Positions 1 to 8,180 are shown, counted from the stretch's first letter. The stretch is 64,000 nt of DNA from Planotetraspora mira (GCF_016863275.1 NZ_BOOO01000013.1:124001-188000), one strand, 5' to 3'. Translations and numbers: made by a program. The notes: a model not told the origin generated them from the letters alone.

Positions 1-1298
1 AGGGAGGCCACGACGCCCACGTACGGCCCGGCCCCGGCGACGGGAAGGCCGACCATGAGGCCGAAGCGGAACTCCGCGGCCACGACGATGCCCTCGACGC
101 CGATGGAGACGCCGCGCAGGGAGTCCATGATGCTCTTGCGCACCGAGAACGTGGGCGTCAGGACGGTCCCGCCGTCGAGGCCGAGCGGGCCGCTGAGCCC
201 CCACTCCCCGCCCGCGGAGATCGTGGCGTTCTTCGCGGAGAACGCCGTCTCCACGAGGAGCTTGAACGTCTGCTTGAGCGTCGCGGGGAACCCGCCGATG
301 AGGATCGGCTGTTTGAGCTCGACGGGCAGCTCGATGCGCGCCTTCTTGTTGTCGGTGTATCCGCCGCCCGCCCCCGCGTGCACGGAGATGGCGAGGCCCG
401 TGATCCCGAGCAACCGCAGCTGGGGCTTGACGATGGTGCCGTTGGCGACGGTCATGCTGGACCTGATCCGCAGGTCGTCGAACTTCAGGGTGACGTCCAG
501 GCCGACCTTCAGGCCCTTCTTGGCGGTCGCGGCGTGGTCGGCGTGGAGGGTGAGCTGGGTCGGGCTCTTGGCCGCCTGGAGCTCCCAGGGGCCCACCTTG
601 GCCGGCTGCTTCTGCGGTCCCGGGCTCGGGGCGCGCCGGTCGCGGGCGACCAGTTGGAGGGCGGGAGCGGCCACGGCCACCGTGCCGGTCGAGGCCGCCG
701 GCGCGAGGGCGGACACCACGCGGGGGCCGCTCGCGGGCCGCCCCGGCACGGGGACGGGGGGCGCGGCGATCCCTCCGGACGAGGGGCCGCTCTCCGGGAC
801 GGAGACCGAGTCGGGGCCGGCCGCGTCGGGATCGACCTCCCCCAGGAGGTCGGGCAGGGTCTGGAAACTCTGTGCCTCGACGTCGAGCGGCTGGTCGATC
901 GAGAACGTGCCGTTGCGGACGATGTCGGTCAGCTCGACAGGGGCGAGCGTCACCGCGAGGTCGTCGTTCGAACGTTCCACCCGGATGACGCGGCCGGCGG
1001 CCTCGCCCGTGACGAACATGACCTTGCCCGGCCGTAGGTCGCCGGTCCCGTCGGCGTCCCCGTCGATCGTGTAGGTGAGACCGTCCTTGCTGACCGAGCG
1101 GATGATGGAGCCGCCGCCCTTCACGATCACGACGTCCGGCTGGTACTCGACCGAGGAGTCCGGGCGCGGGGCGTACCCGTATTCGAGGTTGTCCGCCGCG
1201 GGGGTGTCCGAGCCTGCGCCGCAGGCGGCGACCAGCACGAGGCACAGGACGGACAGGACGCCGCACGTGCCGCGGCGGATGAGCCCGAGTGATCTCAT
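1..1298 (-). CDS. Predicted lipoprotein, partial (C-terminus beyond left edge)
   Basis: The first 432 codons are visible and the gene continues past the left edge. The N-terminus has basic residues, a hydrophobic stretch and the lipobox LVAAC with Cys26, so export and lipidation are predicted. After the lipobox comes an acidic linker, then a polar beta-rich part (about residues 45-120), a Pro/Ala/Gly-rich low-complexity stretch (about 140-210), and a second part rich in alternating hydrophobic residues. I do not recognise the family. The start ATG overlaps the stop of the 27-aa leader as ATGA, so translation is probably coupled. No better upstream start is visible, and the start is backed by the signal sequence. 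Confidence 0.75.
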   Translation of the reverse strand, partial: MRSLGLIRRGTCGVLSVLCLVLVAACGAGSDTPAADNLEYGYAPRPDSSVEYQPDVVIVKGGGSIIRSVSKDGLTYTIDGDADGTGDLRPGKVMFVTGEAAGRVIRVERSNDDLAVTLAPVELTDIVRNGTFSIDQPLDVEAQSFQTLPDLLGEVDPDAAGPDSVSVPESGPSSGGIAAPPVPVPGRPASGPRVVSALAPAASTGTVAVAAPALQLVARDRRAPSPGPQKQPAKVGPWELQAAKSPTQLTLHADHAATAKKGLKVGLDVTLKFDDLRIRSSMTVANGTIVKPQLRLLGITGLAISVHAGAGGGYTDNKKARIELPVELKQPILIGGFPATLKQTFKLLVETAFSAKNATISAGGEWGLSGPLGLDGGTVLTPTFSVRKSIMDSLRGVSIGVEGIVVAAEFRFGLMVGLPVAGAGPYVGVVAS

Positions 1299-1378
1299 GT
1301 GCGGTTCTGCGGTGTGCGGGGGCGGACCTCGATGCCGTCGAGGTCGTTGACGTGACAGAGGCCGCTGAACACGGCCAT
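1295..1378 (-). CDS. 27-aa leader peptide coupled to the lipoprotein gene
   Basis: A short frame starting at an ATG preceded by a strong Shine-Dalgarno GGAGG, 6 nt upstream. It encodes 27 residues (begins MAVFSGLCHVNDLDG, ends PQNRT) and its TGA overlaps the lipoprotein ATG in an ATGA junction. The lipoprotein start has no good ribosome-binding site of its own, so the leader probably delivers ribosomes to it. It contains one Cys and one His but no run of a single amino acid that would mark an attenuator. Whether the peptide has a function is unknown. Confidence 0.55.
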   Translation of the reverse strand: MAVFSGLCHVNDLDGIEVRPRTPQNRT

Positions 1379-1431
1379 CGGGCACCTCCGTCAGGGGGCA
1401 GCGTGGCAACCGATGATGTTGAGAGTGAGAC

Positions 1432-1450
1432 TTTAAAGGAGTGCCTTAAA
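1432..1450. promoter_or_regulatory. TetR-type operator-like imperfect palindrome
   Basis: TTTAAAGGAGTGCCTTAAA is a 19-bp imperfect inverted repeat with A+T-rich arms, standing out in very G+C-rich DNA. It lies between the divergent leader/lipoprotein unit and a TetR-like coding remnant, the usual place for a TetR operator. No protein partner is proven. Confidence 0.4.
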
Positions 1451-1462
1451 CAAACGGCCGGG

Positions 1463-1525
1463 GTCAAGGGGCGGCGGTCCGAACAGACGAAGAACAGGAT
1501 CGTCGAGGCGGCGCATTCTGTTCAT
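1463..1525 (+). pseudogene. TetR-family N-terminal remnant
   Basis: About 20 codons translate as VKGRRSEQTKNRIVEAAHSV, which reads like the first helix of a TetR-family repressor (typical form: RRSEQTRxRIxxAA). It has no proper start codon: a GTC stands where the start would be expected. The homology stops just before the 3' end of the convergent nucleoside hydrolase gene, so helix-turn-helix helices 2-3 and the ligand domain are absent. I read it as a truncated regulator that once controlled the divergent lipoprotein unit. Confidence 0.4.
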
Positions 1526-1571
1526 CGTGCATGGTCACGCCCAGGTCGCTCCGTACGGGTCGCTCGCCGGC

Positions 1572-2498
1572 TCAGGCGATCGTCGCGGCGACCTGCGCGT
1601 AGGTGCCGAGCATGAGATCCCAGAAGCGCCCGGTGTCGATCGAGGTGCCGACGAGCGCGTTGGGAGCCCGGTCACCCAGGTGGAAGTCCACCACGGTCAT
1701 CCCCGAGGTGAAGCGCCCCATGGTCTCGACCTGGACCACGGCCTGCTGGATCTCGATCAGCGTCGGGTCGATGAGGTAGGCGATCGCGCACGCGTCGTGG
1801 ATGGCGGGCCCGTCGCTGGCCGTGACCATCCCGTAGAACTCGGCGCAGGGGACGAGCAGGTCCGAGCCCAGCCGTCCCATCTCCCGCATCCGGTCCACGA
1901 CGGCCATCGTCGCGAGTGCGGTGCGGCTGACGTCGAGGCCGATCATGGTGACCGTCCATCCCGCGGAGAACACGATGGCCGCGGCCTCGGGGTCGGCGGC
2001 GATGTTGAACTCGGCAGCCGGGCTGAAGTTGCCCCGGGTGTAGGAGCCGCCGAGGATGACGAACTCGCGCGCCCACTCCACCAGGCGGGGCTCCTTGCGC
2101 ACGGCCAGTGCGATGTTGGTCAGCGGGCCGATGGCGACGAGCGAGATCTCCCCGGGGGCGGACGCCAGTGTGTCGATGATGAAGTCGACCGCATGGCCGT
2201 CCGCGGGGGGAAGGGTCGGCGGCGGCAGTCGCGTCTCACCGAGCCCCGAGTCTCCGTGCACCTCCGCCGCGTCGATCGTGGGACGCAGCAGGGCGCCCGG
2301 GCTCCCCGGCACGACGGGAACCTCGGGGAAGCCGAGGAACTCGCGGAGCCGCAGGGCGTTGGCCGTCGTCTTCGGCAGCGAGACGTTGCCCCCGACCGTG
2401 GTGATTCCGAGGATCTCCAGTTCGGCGCTGCCGTGGGCGAGGGTGATGGCCAGCGCGTCGTCGATGCCCGGGTCGCAGTCGATGAGGATCTTCTTCAC
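1572..2498 (-). CDS. Inosine-uridine preferring nucleoside hydrolase
   Basis: Hydrolyses the N-glycosidic bond of ribonucleosides to free base and ribose, in the cytosol. The protein opens with the Ca-binding signature KKILIDCDPGIDDALA, the family DxDxxxDD motif. Later conserved pieces include GPLTNIALA and the EFNIAADPEAA segment. Length (308 aa) matches the family. I chose the GTG directly before KKILID; an alternative GTG at 2537 adds 13 residues and lies only 4 nt after the stop of the CysRS-like gene. The two genes are therefore tandem and probably co-transcribed. Confidence 0.85.
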   Translation of the reverse strand: MKKILIDCDPGIDDALAITLAHGSAELEILGITTVGGNVSLPKTTANALRLREFLGFPEVPVVPGSPGALLRPTIDAAEVHGDSGLGETRLPPPTLPPADGHAVDFIIDTLASAPGEISLVAIGPLTNIALAVRKEPRLVEWAREFVILGGSYTRGNFSPAAEFNIAADPEAAAIVFSAGWTVTMIGLDVSRTALATMAVVDRMREMGRLGSDLLVPCAEFYGMVTASDGPAIHDACAIAYLIDPTLIEIQQAVVQVETMGRFTSGMTVVDFHLGDRAPNALVGTSIDTGRFWDLMLGTYAQVAATIA

Positions 2499-2541
2499 CC
2501 CGGCAGCGTAGTCCTGAGGGCCTCGGCGCCCGGTCACTGAG

Positions 2542-3894
2542 CTATCTGATAAGCGCGGAGTGCTTGATTTGGCGGCGCTTTCTCACGGCGATCTCTATCT
2601 GGCGTTCCATGATCCGGGCCCGCTCGTGATCTCCCTGGCGGGCACTCGACGCGGCGAGATTCGCCACGACCGCCAGAACGGCTTCCGCGACATCCTGGAG
2701 ACGCGTTTCCGACGCCCAGATCTCGCTCATCGGGTCGAGTCCGAGGACATTCAGCATCGCCCGGACGGAACGGCATTTCGCGGCCGCTCCTTCGTGGTCT
2801 CCCGCGTCCAGCGCCGCGTTGCCCGCGCCGACCGCCGCATGGACGACGGCCAGGGCCTGGGACACGTTCAGGTCGCTGTCCATGGCCTCGCTGAACTGCG
2901 GGGGAAGCGAGCCGAGAGACGAGCCGACCCGGAGCACGAACCGTTCGATCCTCCGGTAGGCCGTGGCCGCCTCCTCGACCGCCTCGACCGAGAATTCGAC
3001 CGGCGAGCGATAGTGGGCGGCGGCCAGGTAATAGCGGAGCTCCACCGGCCGAATCCGATCGAGTACGGCCCGGACGGCGAGCGGGTTGCGCACGTGTTTA
3101 CGGATTTTCTCCCCGCGATGGGTGACCGGTCCGTTGTGCAGCCAGAAACGTGCGAACGCGTCTCCCGTCGCCTGTGACTGAGCCATTTCGTTCTCATGAT
3201 GGGGAAATATGAGATTGGCTCCGCCGCCGTGGATGTCGAATTCTCCGCCGAGATATCTCCGGGCCATCGCCGAACATTCCAGGTGCCATCCGGGCCGTCC
3301 TTCTCCCCAGGGGGCGGACCAGACCGGCTCGCCCGGCTTGGCGCGTTTCCACAGGGCGAAATCACGGGGGTCGCGTTTTCCCCGCTCGTTCTCCTCGGCG
3401 CCGTGCATATGCTTCGCCTGCCGTCGTGAGAGCGACCCGTAATTGGGATAGGAATCGACCGCGAAATAGACGTCCCCGTCCGCCTCGTAGGCGTGGCCGG
3501 CGGCGACGAGTTCCTCGATCATCTCGATCATCTCGGGGATGTGGCCGGTCGCCCGGGGCTCCACGCTGGCAGGAAGGCACCCGAGCGTCGCGTAGGCGCG
3601 GGCGAAGGACCGGTAGACGGGGCCGGTGATCCGCCACCACGGCGTCCCCTCGGAAAGGGACCTGCTGATTATCTTGTCTTCGATGTCCGTGACGTTCCGA
3701 CATAACAGGACTTTGTGGCCGGTGCTTCTCAGCCAGCGGTGAAGAATGTCGAAACTCACCTGCGACCTGATCTGCCCGACATGGGGAGGAACGACGACGG
3801 TGGGACCGCACAGATAAATCGATACCCTGCCGGGAATTCGAGGGGTGAAATCGCGGACCATGCGACGACGCGTATCGTAAAGGCGAAGACCCAC
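2542..3894 (-). CDS. Divergent cysteinyl-tRNA synthetase paralogue
   Basis: A 450-aa class I synthetase fold of CysRS type with the expected order of motifs: YLCGPTV (Zn Cys), a HIGH region, TDIEDKII, GWHLECSAM (Zn Cys), DIHGGGANLIFPHHENE (Zn His), a KMSKS region, and a DALR-like helical C-terminus. Both nucleotide-binding signatures are altered. HIGH reads HVGQ, losing the second His. KMSKS reads KIRKH, keeping the lysines but losing the serines. Zinc ligands are retained. CysRS and the shorter mycothiol ligase MshC are the nearest families; length and C-terminus fit CysRS. It is probably a second copy, perhaps drug-resistant or repurposed. The housekeeping cysS is not in the window. Confidence 0.75.
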   Translation of the reverse strand: MGLRLYDTRRRMVRDFTPRIPGRVSIYLCGPTVVVPPHVGQIRSQVSFDILHRWLRSTGHKVLLCRNVTDIEDKIISRSLSEGTPWWRITGPVYRSFARAYATLGCLPASVEPRATGHIPEMIEMIEELVAAGHAYEADGDVYFAVDSYPNYGSLSRRQAKHMHGAEENERGKRDPRDFALWKRAKPGEPVWSAPWGEGRPGWHLECSAMARRYLGGEFDIHGGGANLIFPHHENEMAQSQATGDAFARFWLHNGPVTHRGEKIRKHVRNPLAVRAVLDRIRPVELRYYLAAAHYRSPVEFSVEAVEEAATAYRRIERFVLRVGSSLGSLPPQFSEAMDSDLNVSQALAVVHAAVGAGNAALDAGDHEGAAAKCRSVRAMLNVLGLDPMSEIWASETRLQDVAEAVLAVVANLAASSARQGDHERARIMERQIEIAVRKRRQIKHSALIR

Positions 3895-4029
3895 CTATCC
3901 GAGGGTAAGCGACTAATCCGCTCGCTGTCGATAGCGGTGCGCGGGCCCATGAGCGCACAACGCGGAATGCGGATTGTGAGACGTGCGGAAGGGGGAATAA
4001 GCGGACGGCGTCCCGTGGTTCGCGCTGAC

Positions 4030-4746
4030 ATGGAGACGACGAACCGGGGCCGCGTCCGCGTCGAGACGACGGCCAAGCGCGTGCGGGCCTTCGTGGACGG
4101 GCGTCCGGTGGCCGACACCACCCACGCCCTCCTGGTCTGGGAGAGCCCGCACTTTCCGACCTACTACTTCCCCGCCGGCGACGTCGACACCGACTCGCTC
4201 AAGGCGACCGGCGGGACCAGGCACTCCCCGAGCAGGGGTGACGGACTCCTGCACGACCTGGGGGAGCGGAGGGACGCGGCCCTCCTCTACGGGGACGACG
4301 CCCCGCTCAAGGAGATCCGCGGGCACGTCCGACTCGAGTGGGACTCCGTCGACAACTGGTTCGAGGAGGACGAGGAGGTCTTCTTCCACGCGCGTGATCC
4401 GTACACGAGGGTGGACATCCTCCCGAGTTCCCGACACATCCGGGTGGAGGTCGGCGGGGTCACGGTCGCCGATTCGAAGCACACGCGGATCCTGTTCGAG
4501 ACCGGACTGCGGCCGCGTTACTACCTGCCGAAGACCGACGTCAGGCTCGACCTGCTGACGCGTTCCGACGCCGTGACCCACTGCCCGTACAAGGGCACGG
4601 CCGAGTACTGGTCGATCGGGGAGGGCAAGGACCTCGTCTGGTCGTACCCGACACCCCTGCCCGAGAGCCAGAAGATCGCCGGCCTCGTCTCGTTCTACAA
4701 CGAGAAGGTGGACATCTACGTGGACGGCGTCCTCGAGCAGCGGTGA
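4030..4746 (+). CDS. DUF427 domain protein (two domains)
   Basis: A 238-aa cytosolic protein with two copies of the DUF427 fold. Each begins with a beta-strand motif of the form VRVxxxxKRVRAFVDGxxVADT and HIRVEVGGVTVADS, followed by WESPHFPTYYFPAGDV and FETGLRPRYYLPKTDV. The second half also has the THCPYKGTAEYWS signature with its conserved Cys and His-Trp surroundings. The catalytic role of the family is not established. The gene starts at the ATG that precedes the first domain; the reading frame is open further upstream, but that part has no family similarity. It is divergent from the CysRS-like gene. Confidence 0.75.
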   Translation: METTNRGRVRVETTAKRVRAFVDGRPVADTTHALLVWESPHFPTYYFPAGDVDTDSLKATGGTRHSPSRGDGLLHDLGERRDAALLYGDDAPLKEIRGHVRLEWDSVDNWFEEDEEVFFHARDPYTRVDILPSSRHIRVEVGGVTVADSKHTRILFETGLRPRYYLPKTDVRLDLLTRSDAVTHCPYKGTAEYWSIGEGKDLVWSYPTPLPESQKIAGLVSFYNEKVDIYVDGVLEQR

Positions 4747-4778
4747 CCGGATCTCCCGGGCCGAGCGGATCGATGCGG

Positions 4779-5063
4779 CTAGCGGCGGATGACGTGCAGG
4801 ACGCTCGCGATGCGCTCGGCGGCGGTGACGACGTCGGAGGCGTGCCCGATGCGACCGGCCCACGACAGCCAGTACCACCACTCGCCGTCGTTGGCGTTCG
4901 ACGCGAGGACGTCCTCGGCCATGGCGGGGGCCATGGGGTTGATCACGCGCAGGCGGGGATACAGCCCCGCCGGCGCCGTCAGTCGGACCTGGAACGAATG
5001 GGCCTCCAACTGGGCGGCGAGCCGCTCCAGATGGTCCATCGCCTCGCTGCGATCTGGCGTCAT
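4779..5063 (-). CDS. Small conserved protein divergent from XRE regulator
   Basis: 94 residues, start ATG preceded by GGAGG at 7-nt spacing. It has an N-terminal amphipathic helix (about 8-22), a beta-strand region and a Trp-rich patch GEWWYWLSWAGRIG at about 64-77. There is no signal peptide or membrane segment. Proteins of this size and pattern often sit divergently from XRE/TPR regulators in actinomycetes, as here; that is family knowledge from memory. The function is unknown. Confidence 0.6.
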   Translation of the reverse strand: MTPDRSEAMDHLERLAAQLEAHSFQVRLTAPAGLYPRLRVINPMAPAMAEDVLASNANDGEWWYWLSWAGRIGHASDVVTAAERIASVLHVIRR

Positions 5064-5249
5064 GGTCGGCCTCCGGGGGATGTCGGTACCTTTCAATCGG
5101 AAGCCTGAACCCGACCCGACCGCCGGGCAATCGGGGCCGATCCGCGAAACCGTGCAATAACCAGGGAATTCATCGATATTCCGTGGAACATCCTCGGGTC
5201 CCCGGCCACGAACACGTAACGGTGCGAGACGTCGGGTGCACCCCGTTTT

Positions 5250-5266
5250 ACATTTGGGAAACATTT
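5250..5266. promoter_or_regulatory. Two ACATTT direct repeats between divergent genes
   Basis: ACATTT occurs at 5250-5255 and 5261-5266, 11 bp apart, so on the same helix face. They lie 38 nt before the XRE regulator start in an A+T-richer island of the 240-bp divergent spacer. Position and pitch suit an autoregulatory site or promoter core. The rest of the spacer shows nothing definite. Confidence 0.3.
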
Positions 5267-5303
5267 CGTACAGGGCGACACTCCAACTGCGGAGGGCACG
5301 CAC

Positions 5304-6746
5304 ATGGCCCGTGGAGAGCACTCACCGGCATGCGCCCGGCGCTGGCGTGAGCAGGCCGAAGGCCGCCAGTGGACGCTCTGGCAGACCGTCCAGGCGATCC
5401 ACGGATGTTGTGGTGTGAGCCTGCTCAAGGCCCACCGTCTCGGCCGCGGCTGGTCGGCAAGGCAGGCGATAGAGGAGCTGGAGTTCCTCTGCGAGCAGCA
5501 GTCCCTCGGGCTGCCGCGCGCCAGCATCGACCTGCTGAACGCCTGGGAGAACAACCGGGCGAGGCCCCGCCCGCAGACGATCGACCTGCTGGCCCGGCTC
5601 TACCGGGCCAATGCCGTACGGCTCGGCCTCGCCGCCGACTACTGCGAGGACCAGGGCGGGCAGAAGGTCGTGGTCGTCGGCCCCGGCCAGCCCGACGAGA
5701 CCGTCCATCTGGAGGACACCGGCGACGACACCGAGCGGCGGGCGCTGTTCCACCAGGCCATGCTCCTCGGCACGCCCAACGGCCGGTTCTTCGCCGAGGT
5801 CGAGGGCACCCGGCACGACATCGACAGGACCCTGGCCGCCGGATCCGTGACCGAGGACCAGCTCGACCGGCTGGACGAGCAGGTGCTGCGTTACCGCCGC
5901 GAGTACATGACCACGCCGCCGATGCCGATGTTGTGCCGCGTCATGCTGGAGATCTCGGACGTGCGGAGGCTGAGCGCGGCCCGCCAGCCGTCCTCGGTGC
6001 AGCGCCGCCTGCTGACCGCGACGACGATGCTGGCCCTGCTCTCGGCGGACGCGCTGATGAAGCTGGGCGACACCCGCCAGGCCCACTCCTGGTACGGCAC
6101 GGCCCGCGCCTCCTCCGACGACGTGGGGGACCTGAGGTTGCGTGCCCTCGTGCGGGCGCAGCAGACGATGTTGCTCTACTACTACGGCGACCTCAACGAG
6201 ACCGTACGGCTGGCCAGGGAGGCCCGGATGCTCGCGGGATCGGCCCCGAGCTCTCCCGCGGCGCTCGCGGCGGCGGCCGAGGCCCGGGCGCTCGCCCGGA
6301 TGGGGGACGGCAAGGCGGCCAGGCTGGCCCTGGCCGAGGCCGAGCAGATCTTCGCCAGGATGCGCGGCATGAGCCAGGACGACCTGGCCTTCGTCTTCAC
6401 CGAGAAACGCATGAAGTTCTACCGGACCGGGACGCTGATCGAGCTGGGCGACGCCGACGACTTCGACGGCCTCGACGGCTTCTCCTCCGGCTTCCACACG
6501 ATCGACCCGGCCCTCATCCAGCTCGACCAGGCCAGCCATCTGGCCAGGCACGGGGATCACGAGGAGGCGTGCAGGATCGCGGCCGACGCGCTGGGACAGG
6601 TGCCGGCCGAGCACCGCACCTCGATCGTCGTCACCCGCGCGAAGGCCCTGCTCGCCGACGTCGACCCGGGGCTGCCGGCCGTACGGCACCTGCGGCAGGT
6701 GCTCTCGGAGTCCTCTTCGCGGCTCGCCCTGGACAGCCGGCTGTGA
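5304..6746 (+). CDS. XRE-family HTH regulator with TPR-like C-terminal domain
   Basis: A 480-aa DNA-binding protein. The N-terminal 90 residues hold a helix-turn-helix of XRE type, with the signature ASIDLLNAWENNRARPRPQTIDLLARLYR, after an insertion-like region. The remaining residues are helical repeats rich in Ala/Leu/Arg of TPR type (about 180-450), which in such regulators sense a small molecule or peptide. The start ATG has GGAGGG 7-8 nt upstream. The next gene begins 7 nt after the stop, so the regulator and the APH-like kinase form an operon. Confidence 0.75.
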   Translation: MARGEHSPACARRWREQAEGRQWTLWQTVQAIHGCCGVSLLKAHRLGRGWSARQAIEELEFLCEQQSLGLPRASIDLLNAWENNRARPRPQTIDLLARLYRANAVRLGLAADYCEDQGGQKVVVVGPGQPDETVHLEDTGDDTERRALFHQAMLLGTPNGRFFAEVEGTRHDIDRTLAAGSVTEDQLDRLDEQVLRYRREYMTTPPMPMLCRVMLEISDVRRLSAARQPSSVQRRLLTATTMLALLSADALMKLGDTRQAHSWYGTARASSDDVGDLRLRALVRAQQTMLLYYYGDLNETVRLAREARMLAGSAPSSPAALAAAAEARALARMGDGKAARLALAEAEQIFARMRGMSQDDLAFVFTEKRMKFYRTGTLIELGDADDFDGLDGFSSGFHTIDPALIQLDQASHLARHGDHEEACRIAADALGQVPAEHRTSIVVTRAKALLADVDPGLPAVRHLRQVLSESSSRLALDSRL

Positions 6747-6753
6747 GGCGGCG

Positions 6754-7662
6754 ATGAGAGCCGGGGGGCGGCCTCCGCTCGCCGAGGAGGCGTTCGGCCT
6801 TCTGCGTGAAGTGTGCGGCCAGCTGGGCGTGGATTCCCGGGGCGCCCAGCTCATGCGGTTGCGCAGCAACGCGGTCTTCAAGCTCCGCGGCGACATGGTC
6901 GTGCGGATCGCCACCGCCCCCGACGCCCTGACCCGGCTGCCCGTGGTGCTGGCGGTCGCGCGCTGGCTCGCCGACCGGGGCTTCCCGACCGTGCGCCCGG
7001 TGGACGAGATCCCGGGCCAGCCGATCGTCTACGGCGGCAGGGCGGTGACCTTCTGGCGGTACGTGCGGTCCAGGGGCCGTCCCACGACCCGGGAACTCGG
7101 CCGGATCCTGCGGAACCTGCACCGCGAGCCCGTGCCCCCCATGCCGCTGCGCCGGCTCACCGACCCCCTCTCGGAGGTGCGCCATGCCGTCGAGCACCGG
7201 GCGGAGGTGCTGACCGCCGGGCAGCGGGCCTGGCTCGGCGACCGGATCGAGGAGCTCACCGGGCGCTGGGGCGACCTGGAGACCGGGCCTCCCGTCCTCC
7301 TGCACGGCGACGCGTGGATCGACAACCTCCTGCGCTGCCAGGACGGCCACGTCGTGCTGCTGGACTGGGACGGCGTCGCGGTCGGCCCCCGGGAGTGGGA
7401 TCTCGTGCACACCTACCACGGGCAGCGCCGTTTCGGCCTGTCCGCGGCCGATGTCGAGGAGTTCGCCCACGCGTACGGCGCCGACCTGCGGCTGTGGCCC
7501 GGCTACGGCACTCTGATGGAAGTCAGGGACATGTACGCGGTCGGCATCCACATCCGCAACGCCCTGGGAGACCCGTTCTCACGGCAGGAACTTCCCCGCA
7601 GGCTCGACTCGTTGACCCGTGGTGACGGCCACGCGAGGTGGTACATGGCATCGCCCGCATAG
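6754..7662 (+). CDS. Aminoglycoside phosphotransferase-family kinase
   Basis: A 302-aa protein with the APH/choline-kinase fold. The catalytic loop reads HGDAWIDNLL (HGDxxxxN), followed by the metal-binding segment VLLDWDGVAVGPREWDL. The N-lobe has the nucleotide-binding pattern LRSNAVFKLRGDMVVRIA. The substrate cannot be told from sequence; members phosphorylate antibiotics, sugars, homoserine or other alcohols. It is tightly linked to the preceding XRE regulator, a recurrent actinobacterial pair, so the substrate or product may be the regulator's ligand. This is inference. Confidence 0.7.
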   Translation: MRAGGRPPLAEEAFGLLREVCGQLGVDSRGAQLMRLRSNAVFKLRGDMVVRIATAPDALTRLPVVLAVARWLADRGFPTVRPVDEIPGQPIVYGGRAVTFWRYVRSRGRPTTRELGRILRNLHREPVPPMPLRRLTDPLSEVRHAVEHRAEVLTAGQRAWLGDRIEELTGRWGDLETGPPVLLHGDAWIDNLLRCQDGHVVLLDWDGVAVGPREWDLVHTYHGQRRFGLSAADVEEFAHAYGADLRLWPGYGTLMEVRDMYAVGIHIRNALGDPFSRQELPRRLDSLTRGDGHARWYMASPA

Positions 7663-7882
7663 GTATTCGGCGATCCGGGTACTCTCCGGATAGGCTGTTG
7701 TTGTTGCAGCGGTGATTTCCTAGAACGTGTTTTAGCCAAAGGCACGCTCTCGGGGAATCTCCCGGCGGCGGGCGTGCTTGCTTGCTTTTCCAGCGTGATA
7801 CGCGGATGCAGGGTAAGGTCCGCTGAGCAGCCCCGTGTCTCCGACCTGGTGACATGGTGAGGCTCCCGTAAAGGAGAAGCAG
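7663..7882 (+). promoter_or_regulatory. Leader/promoter region of the cold-shock gene
   Basis: 220 bp without a gene, A+T-richer than its surroundings at the left (a TTGTTGTTG run, then CTAGAACG and GTGTTTTAG). Cold-shock genes usually carry long structured 5' leaders, and the spacing fits. No defined RNA motif could be recognised by eye. Confidence 0.3.
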
Positions 7883-8086
7883 TTGTCTGAAGGCACCGTC
7901 AAGTGGTTCAACGCCGAAAAGGGCTTCGGGTTCATCGCTCCTGACGACGGTACACCTGACGTGTTCGTTCACTACTCGGCGATCACCTCGAGTGGTTACC
8001 GAAGCCTGGACGAGAACCAGCGCGTCAGTTTTGTGACCGTACAGGGCGCCAAGGGTCCGCAGGCCGAGCAGGTCACGCCCCTCTAG
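7883..8086 (+). CDS. Cold-shock domain protein (CspA family), TTG start
   Basis: A 67-aa single cold-shock domain, an RNA/ssDNA chaperone. RNP1 is KGFGFI and RNP2 is VFVHYSAI; the N-terminus [15 protein letters not shown] is canonical. The start codon is TTG, chosen because it has AAAGGAG at 6-nt spacing and gives the exact family N-terminus SEGTVKWF. It is monocistronic: a long leader lies upstream and two hairpins follow. Confidence 0.93.
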   Translation: MSEGTVKWFNAEKGFGFIAPDDGTPDVFVHYSAITSSGYRSLDENQRVSFVTVQGAKGPQAEQVTPL

Positions 8087-8108
8087 GCTCAAGAGAAGTT
8101 CGAAGATT

Positions 8109-8180
8109 CGGGCTCGCGCTCACGAGCCCGACATATCGAAATCCGGACCCGCGTCGCACCGGCGGCGCGGGTTTCCGGAT
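8109..8180 (+). terminator. Tandem hairpins after the cold-shock gene
   Basis: The first hairpin has an 8-bp stem CGGGCTCG/CGAGCCCG with a 6-nt loop (8109-8130). The second pairs ATCCGGA-CCCGCG with CGCGGG-TTTCCGGAT with a small bulge (8141-8180) and is followed by GTTTTG and a TTTTT run. This is a good intrinsic terminator for the cold-shock gene and isolates the GH13 gene. Confidence 0.75.

Noticed and set aside
55-1074. 339-codon plus-strand frame
   Set aside because: It is antisense to the lipoprotein gene, whose signal peptide, lipobox and composition are convincing; the plus frame has no recognisable domain.
2542-3894. Mycothiol ligase MshC
   Set aside because: MshC is related but shorter and lacks the DALR-type C-terminal extension present here, so a CysRS paralogue fits better.
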